Origin: a bacterium
GTDB lineage: Bacteria; Bacillota; Clostridia; Oscillospirales; Oscillospiraceae
DNA: 64,000 nucleotides
NCBI GenBank assembly: GCA_004560375.1
Contig: SFVC01000009.1
Location: 7,801-71,800, forward strand
Reading direction: 5' to 3'
This document shows, piece after piece, positions 34,075 to 41,758 of the stretch. The first letter of the stretch is position 1. The number at the start of each line of letters is the position of its first letter. The notes below the pieces were generated by a model. The model made no database searches, was not told the DNA's origin, and worked only from the letters and a program-made list of their open reading frames with translations. The translations under genes were made by a program, and so were the position numbers.

Positions 34075-35505
34075 TCAATACTTCTCGCCCAGCAGCGCGG
34101 CCCGCACATCCCACAGCTTCTGGGACAGATCCACATAGTAGTTGTGGGGGTACTCGAACCGCTTTACCTCGTCCCACAGGCTGTCCACCTCCCGCTGGCA
34201 GTAGGCCCGGGACTGCTGGATGGTGGGGGTCTGGTACACCAGCTTGCCCCCCTGGAAGATGGGCACCAGCAGGGGCCGCACGGTGAAGTCGGTAACGGTT
34301 TTCCGCTTCCAGGTTGCCTCCGGGTCGAACAGCTCCAGGGGCTGGGTGAAGTCGGGCTGCTCGTCGTGGACGCAGATATAGTCCGCCATGGCCTTGCCGG
34401 TGGCGTTCTCAAACAGGCGGTACACCTTCTTGAAGTGGGGCAGGGTCACCTTGGCGGCGTTCTCGCTGATCTTGATCTTGGGGGTGATGGAGCCGTCCGC
34501 CTCCTCGATGGCGGCCAGCTTGTACACCCCGCCGAACACCGGCTCGCTTTTTGACGTGATGAGCCGCTCGCCCACGCCGAAGGCGTCGATGCGGGCCCCC
34601 TGGGTGATGAGATCCCGGATGATGTACTCGTCCAGCGAGTTGGAGGCCACGATCTTGATGCCGGGCAGGCCGGCGTCGTCCAGCATCTTCCGGGCCTTCT
34701 TGGACAGGTAGGTCAGGTCGCCGGAGTCGATGCGGATGCCTCCGCTGGTGATGCCCAGCTCCTGGAACACCTTGATGGCGTTGGGCACGCCGGAGTGGAG
34801 GACGCTGTAGGTGTCCACCAGCAGGGTGGCGGCGTTGGGGTAGACCTGGCAGTAGGTCTTGAAGGCGGTGTACTCGTCGGGGAACATCTGCACCCAGGAG
34901 TGGGCCATGGTGCCGGTGGCGGGGGTGCCGAACATCTCGTCCGCCATGGCGCAGGCGGTGCCCCCGGCCCCGGCGATGTAGCTGGCCCGGGCCCCCAAAA
35001 TCGCGCCGTCGGAGCCCTGGGCCCGGCGGGAGCCGAACTCGGACACGGGGCGGCCCTCCGCCGCCCGGACGATGCGGTTGGACTTGGTGGCGATGAGGGA
35101 CTGGTGGTTGAGGGCCAGCAGGAGGTAGGTCTCCACGAACTGGGCCTGGATGGCCGGGGCCCGGACGGTGAGGATGGGCTCCCGGGGGAAGATGGGGGTG
35201 CCCTCGGGGACGGCCCAGATGTCGCCGGTGAAGCGGAAGCCCTTCAGGTACTCCAGAAACTCCGGGGCGAAGATGCCCTTGCCGCAAAGGTATTCGATAT
35301 CCTCCTGGTCGAAGCGCAGGTTCTGGATGTAGTCGATGACCTGGCCCAGCCCGGCGGCGATGGCGAAGCCGCCCCCGTCGGGGACGCTGCGGAAGAACAC
35401 GTCGAAGTAGCAGATCCGATCCTTCAGGCCGGTCTGGAAGTAGCCGTTGCCCATGGTGAGCTCGTAGAAGTCGGTCAGCATGGTGTAGTTGACGTCGTGT
35501 TTCAT
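34075..35505 (-). CDS. pncB: Nicotinate phosphoribosyltransferase
   Basis: 476 residues. It converts nicotinate and PRPP to nicotinate mononucleotide in NAD salvage. Signatures are MLTDFYELTMGNGY at the N-terminus, SEFGSRRAQGSDGA (catalytic His is replaced by Gln-Gly in this subgroup), RIDSGDLTYLSKKAR and FGVGERLITS. The promoter at 35540 contains a perfect palindrome suggestive of niacin-responsive repression. Confidence 0.95.
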   Translation of the reverse strand: MKHDVNYTMLTDFYELTMGNGYFQTGLKDRICYFDVFFRSVPDGGGFAIAAGLGQVIDYIQNLRFDQEDIEYLCGKGIFAPEFLEYLKGFRFTGDIWAVPEGTPIFPREPILTVRAPAIQAQFVETYLLLALNHQSLIATKSNRIVRAAEGRPVSEFGSRRAQGSDGAILGARASYIAGAGGTACAMADEMFGTPATGTMAHSWVQMFPDEYTAFKTYCQVYPNAATLLVDTYSVLHSGVPNAIKVFQELGITSGGIRIDSGDLTYLSKKARKMLDDAGLPGIKIVASNSLDEYIIRDLITQGARIDAFGVGERLITSKSEPVFGGVYKLAAIEEADGSITPKIKISENAAKVTLPHFKKVYRLFENATGKAMADYICVHDEQPDFTQPLELFDPEATWKRKTVTDFTVRPLLVPIFQGGKLVYQTPTIQQSRAYCQREVDSLWDEVKRFEYPHNYYVDLSQKLWDVRAALLGEKY

Positions 35506-35539
35506 GGCGGAGAATCCCTCCTGTTGTGTTGTGCCCCCT

Positions 35540-35568
35540 ATTATAAGCTGTCATGACAGTAAAAGCAA
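35540..35568 (-). promoter_or_regulatory. pncB promoter with a palindromic operator in its spacer
   Basis: Minus strand TTGCTT, 17 bases, TATAAT. The spacer contains the perfect 12-base palindrome CTGTCATGACAG (35548-35559), positioned so that a bound repressor would block RNA polymerase. Confidence 0.7.
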
Positions 35569-35578
35569 GCATAAATCG

Positions 35579-35606
35579 AAGCCCCCTCCCGTCTGGAAGG
35601 GGGCTT
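35579..35606 (-). terminator. Terminator after the rubrerythrin gene
   Basis: Stem AAGCCCCCT with AGGGGGCTT; the minus-strand tail is CGATTTATGC, so it is moderate. Confidence 0.5.
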
Positions 35607-35610
35607 TGGT

Positions 35611-36246
35611 TCATTTCCCGGACGTATACGGCGCCATGTCCAGGCGGATGAAGAAGTCCTGCCCGTGGCGGCAGACGGGGCAGGTCTGGGGGGCCAGGGA
35701 GGAGGTGACGATCTCCCCGCAGTTTAAGCACATCCAGACGGTCTGGTCGTTGTCCGCGCCGAACAGCTTGCCCTGCTCCAGCAGGTCGGCGAACAGGCCG
35801 AAGCGGTCGCCGTGGGTCTTTTCGATTTTGGCGATGAGCTCGAACTGGCCGCCGATGAGGTCGAAGCCCTCCCGGTGGGCGATCTCCGCGAAGGCGGCGT
35901 AGTCGTGCTCAAACTCCTGGTACTCGTTATGCTGGGCGGCCTTGAGCAGATCCACCGTCTTGTCCGACAGGTCGATGGGGTAGTTGCCGTCGATGGCGAT
36001 GTTTTTCCCCGCCGAGGGCAGCAGCAGATCGTAGAACACCTTGGCGTGGGCCCGCTCCTGGTCGGCGGTGAACTCGAACACCCGGGCCACCACCTCCAGC
36101 TTCTCCTTCCGGGCAGCGGAGGCGGCGATGGTGTAGCGGTTGCGGGCCTGGCTCTCCCCGGCGAAGGAGCGCATCAGGTTTTCCCGGGTCTTGCTCTGCA
36201 TGAAGTCCACGTTTCCCTTGTGGTAGTTTTGATAGGCGTTTGGCAT
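35611..36246 (-). CDS. Rubrerythrin
   Basis: 211 residues. A ferritin-like diiron four-helix domain (SFAGESQARNRY, FTADQERAHAKVF, IAHREGF and IEKTHGDRF) precedes a C-terminal rubredoxin-like iron site (CLNCGEI...CPVCRHG). It reduces hydrogen peroxide in anaerobes. Divergent from dpaAB; no dedicated rubredoxin gene adjoins it. Confidence 0.95.
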   Translation of the reverse strand: MPNAYQNYHKGNVDFMQSKTRENLMRSFAGESQARNRYTIAASAARKEKLEVVARVFEFTADQERAHAKVFYDLLLPSAGKNIAIDGNYPIDLSDKTVDLLKAAQHNEYQEFEHDYAAFAEIAHREGFDLIGGQFELIAKIEKTHGDRFGLFADLLEQGKLFGADNDQTVWMCLNCGEIVTSSLAPQTCPVCRHGQDFFIRLDMAPYTSGK

Positions 36247-36319
36247 GGTGATCCCTCCAATGTATTGGTGGGATCAGTATGCCCGGATTTGGAAATAACT
36301 TGCGCGGAATTTGCGCTGT

Positions 36320-36347
36320 CACCCGCCCTCTCCCGGGGGAATACACT
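36320..36347 (+). promoter_or_regulatory. Candidate mother-cell (sigma-K/E-like) promoter of dpaAB
   Basis: CAC at 36320 and AATACACT at 36340 are separated by 17 bases. The -10 differs from the sigma-E consensus CATACAnT at one position. The assignment rests mainly on the known mother-cell control of spoVF in Bacillus. Confidence 0.35.
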
Positions 36348-36389
36348 GGACTGATCGAAAACAGGGCCGGAGGGCCGAGGAGGTTTCTT

Positions 36390-37253
36390 ATGCTGCGGGC
36401 AAAAAATATCTGGGTGGTGGGGGGCGACCCCCGGCAGGCGGCGCTGGCCGCGCTGCTGGCCGACGAGGGCCACAGCGTACATACCTACGCGCTGGAGCAG
36501 GGCGCGGGGATGAAGTGCGAGCCGTCCATGAAGGAGGCGGATCGGGCGGACTGCGTGATCCTGCCCCTGCCGGCGGCGGGGGCGGACGGGAAGCTGAACG
36601 CGCCGCTGTCGGCGCGGCAGCACGAGCTGGAGGAGGTGCTGGACTTACTGCGCCCCGGCCAGCTGGTGTGCGCCGGGATGGCGGGGGATGGCCTGAAGCG
36701 GATGGCGGAGGAACGGGGGCTGCTGCTCCGGGACTACTTCGCCCGGGAGGAGCTGGCGGTGTTGAACGCCATCCCTACGGCGGAGGGCGCCATCCAGATC
36801 GCCATGGAGGAGCTGCCCATCACCCTCCACGACGCCCGGGTGCTGGTGGTGGGCTTCGGGCGGCTGGGCCGGGCGCTGGCCCCCCGGCTGCGGGCGTTGG
36901 GGGCCCGGGTGTGGGTGTCCGCCCGGCGGTACGAGCAGCGGGCCGCCGCGGAGTGCATGGGCCTGGGCAGCGAGGGGGTGGATCACCTGCCCGACTGGCT
37001 GTGCAGTTACGATCTGGTGTTCAACACCGTGCCCGCCCCGGTGCTGGGGGTGGAGGAGCTGGCCGCCCTCAAGGAGGGGGCGCTGGTCATCGACCTGGCC
37101 TCCCGCCCCGGCGGGGTGGACATGGCCGCCGCCGCCACCCTGGGGGTGCGGGTGGTGTGGGCCCTGTCCCTGCCGGGGAAGGTGGCCCCCGTCACCTCGG
37201 GGCGGTACATCAAAGACACCGTATATCATATCATGGAGGAATTAGATCTGTGA
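36390..37253 (+). CDS. dpaA: Dipicolinate synthase subunit A
   Basis: 287 residues. An N-terminal dipicolinate-synthase domain (GGDPRQAALAALLADEGH) is followed by a Rossmann NAD(P)-binding domain (VLVVGFGRLGRALAPRL). With DpaB it makes dipicolinic acid, the calcium chelator of the spore core, from dihydrodipicolinate. ATG 36390 follows GAGGAGG. The earlier open frame overlaps the putative promoter. Confidence 0.94.
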   Translation: MLRAKNIWVVGGDPRQAALAALLADEGHSVHTYALEQGAGMKCEPSMKEADRADCVILPLPAAGADGKLNAPLSARQHELEEVLDLLRPGQLVCAGMAGDGLKRMAEERGLLLRDYFAREELAVLNAIPTAEGAIQIAMEELPITLHDARVLVVGFGRLGRALAPRLRALGARVWVSARRYEQRAAAECMGLGSEGVDHLPDWLCSYDLVFNTVPAPVLGVEELAALKEGALVIDLASRPGGVDMAAAATLGVRVVWALSLPGKVAPVTSGRYIKDTVYHIMEELDL

Positions 37254-37831
37254 ACAGAAAAGACTTAAGGGTGGGCTTCGCTTTCTGCGGATCCTTCTGC
37301 ACCATGTCCAAGGCGCTGGACGCCCTGGAACAGACCGCCGCCCGCTTCGGGCCGGTGACCCCCATCGTGTCGGAGGCGGTGGCGTCCACCGACACCCGCT
37401 TCGGCGCGGCCCACGATTTCATGCGGGAGATGGAGCGCATCTGCGGCAGGCGGGTGATCGACACCGTGGTGGGAGCGGAGCCCATCGGCCCCAAGGGCCT
37501 GCTGGACGCGCTGGTGATCTGCCCCTGCACGGGCAACACCCTGGCCAAGCTGGCCCACGGCATCACCGACACCTCCGTCACCATGGCCGCCAAGGCCCAT
37601 CTGCGAAACGGCAGGCCGCTGGTGATCGCCGTGTCCACCAACGACGGACTGGGGGCCTCCGCCCCCAACCTGGGGATGCTGCTGGGGCGAAAAAATGTGT
37701 ACTTTGTCCCCTTCGGCCAGGACGACTGTGCGGGCAAGCCCGCCTCTCTGGTGGCGGACTTCTCTCTGGTGGGGGACACGGTGGAGGCCGCCCTCCGGGG
37801 GGAGCAGATTCAGCCGCTGCTGCGACGATAG
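37250..37831 (+). CDS. dpaB: Dipicolinate synthase subunit B
   Basis: 193-residue flavoprotein-like subunit of the HFCD fold. CGSFCTMSKALDALEQ and ICPCTGNTLAKLAHGITDTSVTMAAKAHLR are family signatures. GTG 37250 overlaps the dpaA stop and has GGAGGAATT upstream, so the two subunits are translationally coupled. Found only in endospore formers that use this route rather than EtfA. Confidence 0.94.
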   Translation: MNRKDLRVGFAFCGSFCTMSKALDALEQTAARFGPVTPIVSEAVASTDTRFGAAHDFMREMERICGRRVIDTVVGAEPIGPKGLLDALVICPCTGNTLAKLAHGITDTSVTMAAKAHLRNGRPLVIAVSTNDGLGASAPNLGMLLGRKNVYFVPFGQDDCAGKPASLVADFSLVGDTVEAALRGEQIQPLLRR

Positions 37832-37846
37832 GCCGGGATTTTCCCC

Positions 37847-37875
37847 TTGCAATCCGCCGGAGGAAGGGCTATAAT
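37847..37875 (+). promoter_or_regulatory. Promoter of corA
   Basis: TTGCAA, 17 bases, TATAAT. Confidence 0.75.
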
Positions 37876-37881
37876 AAGATA

Positions 37882-38120
37882 TCCACAGTTGTGGAAGTTC
37901 AATGGATAAAGGAAGTGAGCTGCGTCGTGTCAGGCGATCCGTTTGGTCGAAGTTGGAAAGAAGAAACACGGCGCACCCGCTGAGTCAGGATCTACTGTCT
38001 CCCCGTGCGCCCGCTGCCCATTGGCTCAATGCCCATGGGAAAGTTTACAAAGCGGAGCGGCGGGGGATTTTTCTGCCCATTTGGGCGGCCCCGCCTGTCC
38101 GGGAAAGGCGTGAGGAAGCT
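37882..38120 (+). promoter_or_regulatory. Long structured leader of corA
   Basis: About 240 bases of untranslated leader, in frame with corA and free of stops from ATG 37902. Complementary segments include GGCGCAC (38021-region start) with GTGCGCC, CATTG/CAATG, and GGCGGGG with CCCCGCC near the coding start. I could not match it to the M-box Mg riboswitch. It could be an ion-sensing leader or a leader ORF. Confidence 0.4.
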
Positions 38121-39047
38121 ATGATGACCATTCACAAGACGGTGGAGGGCAAGATGACCGCCCTGAACTCCGTCACCGACGGCTGCTGGGTGAACCTGAT
38201 CAACCCCAGCGAGGACGAGCTGAAAACCGTGGCCGCCACCCTGGCGGTGGAGCCCTCCTTCCTGCGGGCGGCCCTGGATGAGGAGGAGACCTCCCGAATT
38301 GACAGCGAGGACGGCTGCACCCTCATCATCGTGGACACCCCCGCCATGGAGCAGGACGAGACGGGGGTCGTCTATTCCACCCTGCCCATGGGCATTATCG
38401 TCACGGGGAAGCACATCATCACCGTCTGCCTGAAGGAGACGTCGGTGGTGCGGGATCTCCAGAACGGGGTGGTGCGGGACGTGCGTACCGAGCAGCGAAC
38501 CCGGTTCATCCTGAATATCCTGCTGCTGGTGGCCAAGCGGTACTTAAACTACCTGAAGCAGATTGACAAGACCTACAACCACATGGAGCGGCAGCTCTAC
38601 AAGTCCCAGCGGAACAAGGAGCTGATCCAGCTGCTGGATCTGGAGAAGTCGCTGGTGTACTTCAACACGTCGCTGAAGGCCAACGAGGTGACACTGGAGA
38701 AGATCCTCCGGGGGCGGATCGTCACCCTGTACGAGGAGGATCACGACCTGCTGGAGGACGTGCTCATCGAGGTGCGGCAGGCCATCGAGATGGCCCAGAT
38801 CTACTCCGACATCATCTCTGGCATGATGGACGCCTTTGCCTCCGTCATCTCCAACAACCTGAACGTGATCATGAAGCTGCTGGCCTCCGTCACCATCCTC
38901 ATGACGGTGCCCAACATCGTGTTCAGTTTCTACGGCATGAACGTGGGCCGGCTGCCCTTCGCCGGGAGCTTCTGGCCCCCGCTGCTCATCTCCGTCGCCA
39001 TCATCGTGGTGGCGGGGATCATTCTGAAGAAGAAGGATCTGCTGTAA
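38121..39047 (+). CDS. corA: CorA-family magnesium/divalent-cation channel
   Basis: 308 residues. A cytoplasmic alpha/beta domain and long stalk helix precede two C-terminal membrane segments, with the ion-selectivity signature FYGMNVG between them. The pentameric channel imports Mg2+ (or Co2+/Ni2+). ATG 38121 has TGAGGAAGC upstream; the 73 upstream in-frame codons do not look like CorA. Confidence 0.93.
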   Translation: MMTIHKTVEGKMTALNSVTDGCWVNLINPSEDELKTVAATLAVEPSFLRAALDEEETSRIDSEDGCTLIIVDTPAMEQDETGVVYSTLPMGIIVTGKHIITVCLKETSVVRDLQNGVVRDVRTEQRTRFILNILLLVAKRYLNYLKQIDKTYNHMERQLYKSQRNKELIQLLDLEKSLVYFNTSLKANEVTLEKILRGRIVTLYEEDHDLLEDVLIEVRQAIEMAQIYSDIISGMMDAFASVISNNLNVIMKLLASVTILMTVPNIVFSFYGMNVGRLPFAGSFWPPLLISVAIIVVAGIILKKKDLL

Positions 39048-39050
39048 TCA

Positions 39051-39083
39051 AGACCGGGCGCGGAATCGTTCCGCGCCCGGTCT
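39051..39083 (+). terminator. Terminator after corA
   Basis: A perfect 15-bp stem from AGACCGGGCGCGGAA with a TCG loop, followed by TCTGTGCC. Confidence 0.7.
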
Positions 39084-39127
39084 TCTGTGCCTTGGGGGCC
39101 GTTTCCGGCAGGTCGCGTTCCAGCCTC

Positions 39128-39156
39128 TTGCCAAGCGGCGGCGGGTCGTGTATGCT
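39128..39156 (+). promoter_or_regulatory. Promoter of the LytTR-DUF3021 operon
   Basis: TTGCCA, 17 bases, TATGCT, followed by AAAGGAGG before ATG 39184. Confidence 0.65.
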
Positions 39157-39183
39157 GAAGGTGCGATCGCAAAGGAGGAGTCT

Positions 39184-39621
39184 ATGAAGGTTACAGTAGA
39201 GGAACGGCCCGGCCTGGAGGAGCCCGAGGTGATCGTCCGCTGCGGGCGGATGGACGAGCGGGTGTCCCGGCTGGTGGAGCTGCTGCGGCTGTCCTCCGCC
39301 CGGCTCACCGGGGAACGGGACGGCCAGACCTGCATTTTGGAGGAGGACGATGTGCTCTACATCGACACGGTGGATCGGGGTACGTTCCTGTACACCGCCG
39401 ACGGCGTGTACGAGAGCCGCCTGCGGCTGTACGAGCTGGAGGAGCAGCTGGCCCCCCGGGACTTCGTGCGGGTGAGCAAGTCGGCCATTGTAAATTTTGA
39501 CCAGGTGAAGTCCCTGCGGCCCGACCTGGGCGGGCGGCTGCGGCTCACCCTGTCCAACGGCGAGGTGGTGGTGGCCAACCGCCAGTATGTCCCCGCCATC
39601 AAGAAAAAACTGGGCCTGTGA
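39184..39621 (+). CDS. LytTR-domain transcriptional regulator
   Basis: 145 residues. The C-terminal LytTR DNA-binding domain is visible (DVLYIDTVDRGTFLYT, RDFVRVSKSAIVNFDQVKSL, NGEVVVANRQYVPAIKKKLGL); no receiver domain is present. Such small LytTR proteins are usually paired with a DUF3021 membrane protein that probably inhibits them, as here. Its target genes are unknown. Confidence 0.9.
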   Translation: MKVTVEERPGLEEPEVIVRCGRMDERVSRLVELLRLSSARLTGERDGQTCILEEDDVLYIDTVDRGTFLYTADGVYESRLRLYELEEQLAPRDFVRVSKSAIVNFDQVKSLRPDLGGRLRLTLSNGEVVVANRQYVPAIKKKLGL

Positions 39622-39635
39622 AAGGAGTGGACGAG

Positions 39636-40076
39636 ATGAAAAAATTTTTTGACGTGGTGGTAGCCGTCAAGGAGCGGGCGGCCCTGAACTACACCGCCGC
39701 CATGTGCTTCTATATCTTTTTCCTGTGGGTATTCAAGCAGGAGACCGCCCCCCTGCCCATGCTGTTCTCCCTGCTGGTGGTGGGCGTGGCGGCGGGGGTG
39801 ATGCAGGTGGTGGCCTTCTCCGACCTGCTGATCAAGAAGCTGGCCTACAGCTGGCGGATGGTGCTGTTTTTCGTGGTATTCGGGGCCATCCTCACCGCCT
39901 TCGCGGTGGGCTTCCACTGGTTCCCCACGGATCAGGCCGGGGCGTGGGTGATCTTCGGCGTGATCTTCGTGCTGATCTTTGCAGCTATCGCCGCGGGCAT
40001 TGAGATCTACTACCGGGCCAGCGGCCGGAAGTGGGACGACCGGCTGGACTGGTACCGGCGGCACAAGAGCGAGTAA
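39636..40076 (+). CDS. DUF3021 membrane protein, probable LytTR partner
   Basis: 146 residues with four membrane segments, consistent with DUF3021. ATG 39636 has AAAGGAGT upstream; an in-frame GTG overlaps the LytTR stop. Pairing with LytTR regulators is known in Firmicutes and suggests it acts as a membrane-bound control partner. Confidence 0.85.
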   Translation: MKKFFDVVVAVKERAALNYTAAMCFYIFFLWVFKQETAPLPMLFSLLVVGVAAGVMQVVAFSDLLIKKLAYSWRMVLFFVVFGAILTAFAVGFHWFPTDQAGAWVIFGVIFVLIFAAIAAGIEIYYRASGRKWDDRLDWYRRHKSE

Positions 40077-40143
40077 ACGCGGGCACGGAACGGCACAGAG
40101 GCGGCAATCTGTCAAGGCGGCGGAAGTTTTTTCAAAAAGGCCA

Positions 40144-40172
40144 TTGTAATTTTCCGCCGGATCGTGTAAACT
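40144..40172 (+). promoter_or_regulatory. Promoter of the two small membrane proteins
   Basis: TTGTAA, 17 bases, TAAACT. Confidence 0.6.
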
Positions 40173-40201
40173 AAGCAGTACCAAACAAGGAGGGACTGCC
40201 T

Positions 40202-40315
40202 ATGAAACTTGCCAGCTTTATTTTGAGGACTGCCGCCATCTCCCTGGCGGCGTCGGCGGTGGCGTGCGCCGCGGTGGCTCACCTGTGTACGTCTCTCCGT
40301 AAAAACGACGATTGA
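40202..40315 (+). CDS. 37-residue membrane peptide
   Basis: MKLASFILRTAAI... is followed by a hydrophobic Ala/Val-rich segment and a short basic/acidic tail ending RKNDD. One membrane helix is predicted. The ATG has AAGGAGG at good spacing and a promoter is present upstream, so it is probably expressed. It resembles the next gene over the first about 27 residues. Function unknown. Confidence 0.65.
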   Translation: MKLASFILRTAAISLAASAVACAAVAHLCTSLRKNDD

Positions 40316-40329
40316 CAGGAGGAATTGTG

Positions 40330-40521
40330 ATGAAGATCGCCCGCTTTGTGCTGAAGATTGTGGCCGTGGCCATGGTAGTGGCCGCCGCCGCGTGCGCCGT
40401 GGTGGCGTACTGGGACAAGATCGTGGACGCGTTCTACGCCGTGGCCGACAAGATCGAGGAGAAAAAGGCGGAGTGCCGCTTTTCCTCCGAGTATGACGAT
40501 TACGAGGACTGCGAGTTGTAA
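40330..40521 (+). CDS. 63-residue membrane protein, paralogue of the preceding peptide
   Basis: MKIARFVLKIVAV... has one Ala/Val-rich membrane helix (about 5-27), then an amphipathic KIVDAFYAVADKIEEKKAE stretch and an acidic C-terminus (EYDDYEDCEL). AGGAGGAATT precedes ATG 40330. Similarity to the 37-residue peptide indicates a local duplication. Function unknown. Confidence 0.75.
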   Translation: MKIARFVLKIVAVAMVVAAAACAVVAYWDKIVDAFYAVADKIEEKKAECRFSSEYDDYEDCEL

Positions 40522-40532
40522 TACTGTTTCTT

Positions 40533-40675
40533 GATAAAAAGGTTAAAACCTTTTTATCGCGGCGCTTCGCGCCGCCGCGCCTGCGGCGCGCCAAGAAAAG
40601 TATTGACAACATTCTTGACGGCTTCGCCGTCGGGCCGCGTTCCGCGGCCCCATAAAACGGTTTCACCGTTTTATG
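40533..40675. repeat. Array of six consecutive perfect hairpins
   Basis: Six inverted repeats lie in series: 40533-40558 (GATAAAAAGG stem), 40559-40575 (GCGGCGC-TTC-GCGCCGC), 40576-40590 (CGCGCC-TGC-GGCGCG), 40617-40631 (GACGGC-TTC-GCCGTC), 40632-40650 (GGGCCGCG-TTC-CGCGGCCC) and 40651-40675 (CATAAAACGG stem, TTTCA loop). All stems are perfect. It lies between the tiny-protein operon and the tsaD terminator; no ORF crosses it. Confidence 0.85.
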
Positions 40676-40701
40676 AAGAATTAGTATAATACAACCCAAA
40701 A

Positions 40702-40728
40702 GGCCCCGCCTGTGAAACAGGCGGGGCC
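40702..40728. terminator. Bidirectional terminator next to tsaD
   Basis: Stem GGCCCCGCCTG with CAGGCGGGGCC, with A and T runs on the two sides; terminates tsaD on the minus strand. Confidence 0.8.
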
Positions 40729-40733
40729 CTTTC

Positions 40734-41744
40734 TTATCCCTTGGAGATGTCCAGGCTGGCCTTGGCGTTCAGCTCCCAGCCCGCCGTATGGCCCGCCAGG
40801 TACTCATAGTAGCCCTGGCTGCCGATCATGGCGGCGTTGTCGCCGCACAGGGACAGGGGGGGCAGCCAAAGCTTGGCCCCGGCCAGGGCACAGGCCCGCT
40901 CCAGATCCGCCCGGATGCGGCTGTTGGCGGCCACGCCGCCGGCCACGGCGATTTTATGATAGCCCGTCAGGCGGTCGGCCTCCATCACCCGGGGAATCAG
41001 GGAGTCGGACACCGCCGCGGCGAAGGACGCCGCCAGATCGGGCAGGCGCAGCTCCTCCCCCTTCTGCCGGGCGTTGTGGATGGTGTTGAGCACCGCCGTT
41101 TTCAGCCCGGAGAAGGACATATCCAGCGGGTGGTCGGCCACGTGGGCCCGGGGGAAGGGGTAGGCGGCGTCGTCCCCGCCCTGGGCCAGCCTGTCCATGG
41201 GCCCGCCGCCGGGGTAGCCCAGCCCCAGCACCCGGGCGGTCTTGTCAAAGCACTCCCCCGCCGCGTCGTCCCGGGTGGAGCCCAGCACGGTGAAGTGGGT
41301 GTAGTCGGACACGTCCACAATGGCGGTGGTGCCGCCGGACACGCACAGGCACAGGAAGGGGGGCTCCAGGTCGGGGTGGGCCAGGTAGTTGGCGGCGATG
41401 TGCCCCCGGACGTGGTGGACGGGGATGAGCGGCACGCCTAAACCGAAGGCGGCGGACTTGGCGAAGGACACCCCCACCAGCAATGCCCCGATGAGCCCCG
41501 GGGCGTAGGTCACCGCCACCGCGTCGATGTCCCCCTTGGACAGCGCCGCCTGCCGCAGGGCCTCGTCGGCCAGGCCGGAGATGGCCTCCACGTGCTTGCG
41601 GGAGGCGATCTCGGGCACCACGCCGCCGTAGATGGCGTGCATATCCGCCGAAGAGGCGATAACCGAGGACAGGATGGCGCGCCCGTCCCGCACCACGGCG
41701 GCGGCGGTCTCGTCGCAGGAGGATTCAAAGGCTAAAATATTCAA
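40734..41744 (-). CDS. tsaD: tRNA N6-threonylcarbamoyladenosine transferase TsaD
   Basis: 336 residues of the ASKHA fold. The metal-binding HxxxH is in VHHVRGHIAAN; FESSCDETAAAV, YAPGLIGALLVG and AGGVAANSRIR are TsaD signatures. It transfers threonylcarbamoyl to A37 of ANN-decoding tRNAs. The start is TTG 41744 with AGAGGTGTG upstream; other in-frame starts at 41753-41762 overlap this site. tsaB and tsaE are not in the window. Confidence 0.95.
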   Translation of the reverse strand: MNILAFESSCDETAAAVVRDGRAILSSVIASSADMHAIYGGVVPEIASRKHVEAISGLADEALRQAALSKGDIDAVAVTYAPGLIGALLVGVSFAKSAAFGLGVPLIPVHHVRGHIAANYLAHPDLEPPFLCLCVSGGTTAIVDVSDYTHFTVLGSTRDDAAGECFDKTARVLGLGYPGGGPMDRLAQGGDDAAYPFPRAHVADHPLDMSFSGLKTAVLNTIHNARQKGEELRLPDLAASFAAAVSDSLIPRVMEADRLTGYHKIAVAGGVAANSRIRADLERACALAGAKLWLPPLSLCGDNAAMIGSQGYYEYLAGHTAGWELNAKASLDISKG

Positions 41745-41758
41745 AGTAAGCACACCTC

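Noticed and set aside
37882..38120. M-box Mg riboswitch before corA
   Set aside because: None of its conserved blocks aligned; recorded instead as an unclassified leader.
39048..39335. Minus-strand 95-residue ORF opposite the LytTR gene
   Set aside because: Entirely antisense to a well-supported gene with promoter and ribosome site.
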